Source: QZLE01 sp033852135 (GTDB lineage: Bacteria; Pseudomonadota; Gammaproteobacteria; QZLD01). Taken from it: a DNA stretch of 64,000 nt. Below, piece by piece: positions 63,549 through 64,000 of the stretch. The notes under the pieces are model-generated. The model was not told the DNA's origin, ran no database searches, and worked only from the letters and a program-made list of their open reading frames with translations. How positions within the stretch are numbered: the stretch's first letter is position 1; each line of letters starts with the position of its first letter. The position numbers and the translations under genes are program-made. The stretch lies in assembly GCA_033852135.1 (NCBI GenBank), contig JAWSVB010000009.1:1-64000 (forward strand). The letters are read 5' to 3'.

Positions 63549-64000
63549 TTGGACCATATAAGTCTTAAAGCGTTTGTCGCAGTAGCCGATACTAAATCGT
63601 TCTCACGAGCTGCTGAACTGTTATTTATAACTCAGCCTGCTGTAAGCAAGAGGATTAAAGCTTTAGAAGATTTTTTAGATGCAAAGCTTTTGGATCGCTC
63701 AGGGCATTCAGCATTGCTAACTTCCCAGGGGGAGGAGCTGTATAGGCGCGCAAGACAGATTCTAGAGCAGGTTGAAGATGCTAAAAAAGCGATAAGTAAT
63801 TTAAATGATAATGTTGCAGGTACATTATCAATGGGAACCAGCCATCACATTGGGCTACACCGCTTACCAAAACTATTGCAGTCGTATATAGGTTCATACC
63901 CAAATGTGCGTCCTCAGATAAGTTTTATTGGTTCTGAAGAAGTTTATTCAAGTGTGGAGAGGGGAGAGTTGGACTTAGGTATTGTAACTCTCCCTCCATA
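63549..64000 (+). CDS. LysR-family transcriptional regulator, cut by window end
   Basis: Partial; about 150 codons are visible. The N-terminal winged helix is clear: LKAFVAVADTKSFSRAAELL, FITQPAVSKRIKALEDFLDA and KLLDRSG, followed by the start of the effector domain (GTLSMGTSHHIGLHRLPKLL). TTG 63549 is taken as start since it gives the standard LysR beginning and no ATG is available; the ribosome site is weak (ATAGGTG). It is divergent from the PEP-CTERM gene, with 267 bases between them; targets unknown. Confidence 0.85.
   Translation, partial: MDHISLKAFVAVADTKSFSRAAELLFITQPAVSKRIKALEDFLDAKLLDRSGHSALLTSQGEELYRRARQILEQVEDAKKAISNLNDNVAGTLSMGTSHHIGLHRLPKLLQSYIGSYPNVRPQISFIGSEEVYSSVERGELDLGIVTLPP

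Overview
The window looks like a low-to-moderate GC chromosome segment from a marine or aquatic gammaproteobacterium. The housekeeping genes point that way: a MotY-type flagellar OmpA protein, YajQ, the ABC-F protein YbiT, a Vibrio/Shewanella-like second elongation factor G, ArfB, a KamA-family radical SAM enzyme, YaiI and a PEP-CTERM secreted protein. No genus can be assigned from the sequence alone. No rRNA, tRNA, CRISPR array, transposase or integrase was recognised.

Positions 1-18.8 kb are mostly core genome. They hold two HDOD signalling proteins flanking a response regulator, MotY, YajQ, a zinc-ribbon methyltransferase, three small secreted proteins, a run of small DNA/RNA-associated proteins (VF530, DUF1456, NYN), YbiT, an Imm22-like protein, EF-G, ArfB, KamA, a DUF1016/thermonuclease-like fusion and an FAH-family enzyme. 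Positions 18.9-22.1 kb form a small accessory stretch: an MNT/HEPN toxin-antitoxin pair with two operator-like palindromes upstream, an L,D-transpeptidase-like protein overlapping a lipoprotein gene (arranged like an effector-immunity pair), and a secreted ConA/LamG-like protein.

Positions 22.6-53.8 kb are the centrepiece: a contractile injection system of the extracellular (eCIS/PVC/Afp-like) type, all on the + strand. The order is sheath, tube, T4-type zinc baseplate protein, a disordered repeat protein, Pvc16/DUF4255 cap, AAA+ ATPase, a small protein, tube adaptor, LysM protein, a 50-residue ORF, gp27-like hub, gp5-like spike, gp25, two baseplate-J-like proteins, P2 gpI-like protein and a 988-residue DUF6519 protein. 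A cargo island follows: four DUF4157 (eCIS core domain) proteins with different C-terminal parts, interrupted by a lipoprotein, a small acidic protein and a two-TM SLATT-like protein. Three of the four DUF4157 proteins end in a region with the same Cys...His...Asn spacing, reminiscent of a transglutaminase/papain-like catalytic core. The fourth has a His/Asp-rich region resembling zinc-dependent phospholipase C or P1 nuclease. No membrane-anchored or T6SS (TssJLM) components are present, which favours the extracellular type. REP-like inverted repeats sit in many of the gaps between the eCIS genes.

Positions 54.0-64.0 kb contain a large hybrid histidine kinase (GAF repeats, HisKA, HATPase, two receivers, Hpt), a secreted subtilisin-family protease, YaiI, a membrane protein, a C_GCAxxG_C_C redox protein, a PEP-CTERM protein and the start of a LysR regulator cut by the window edge.
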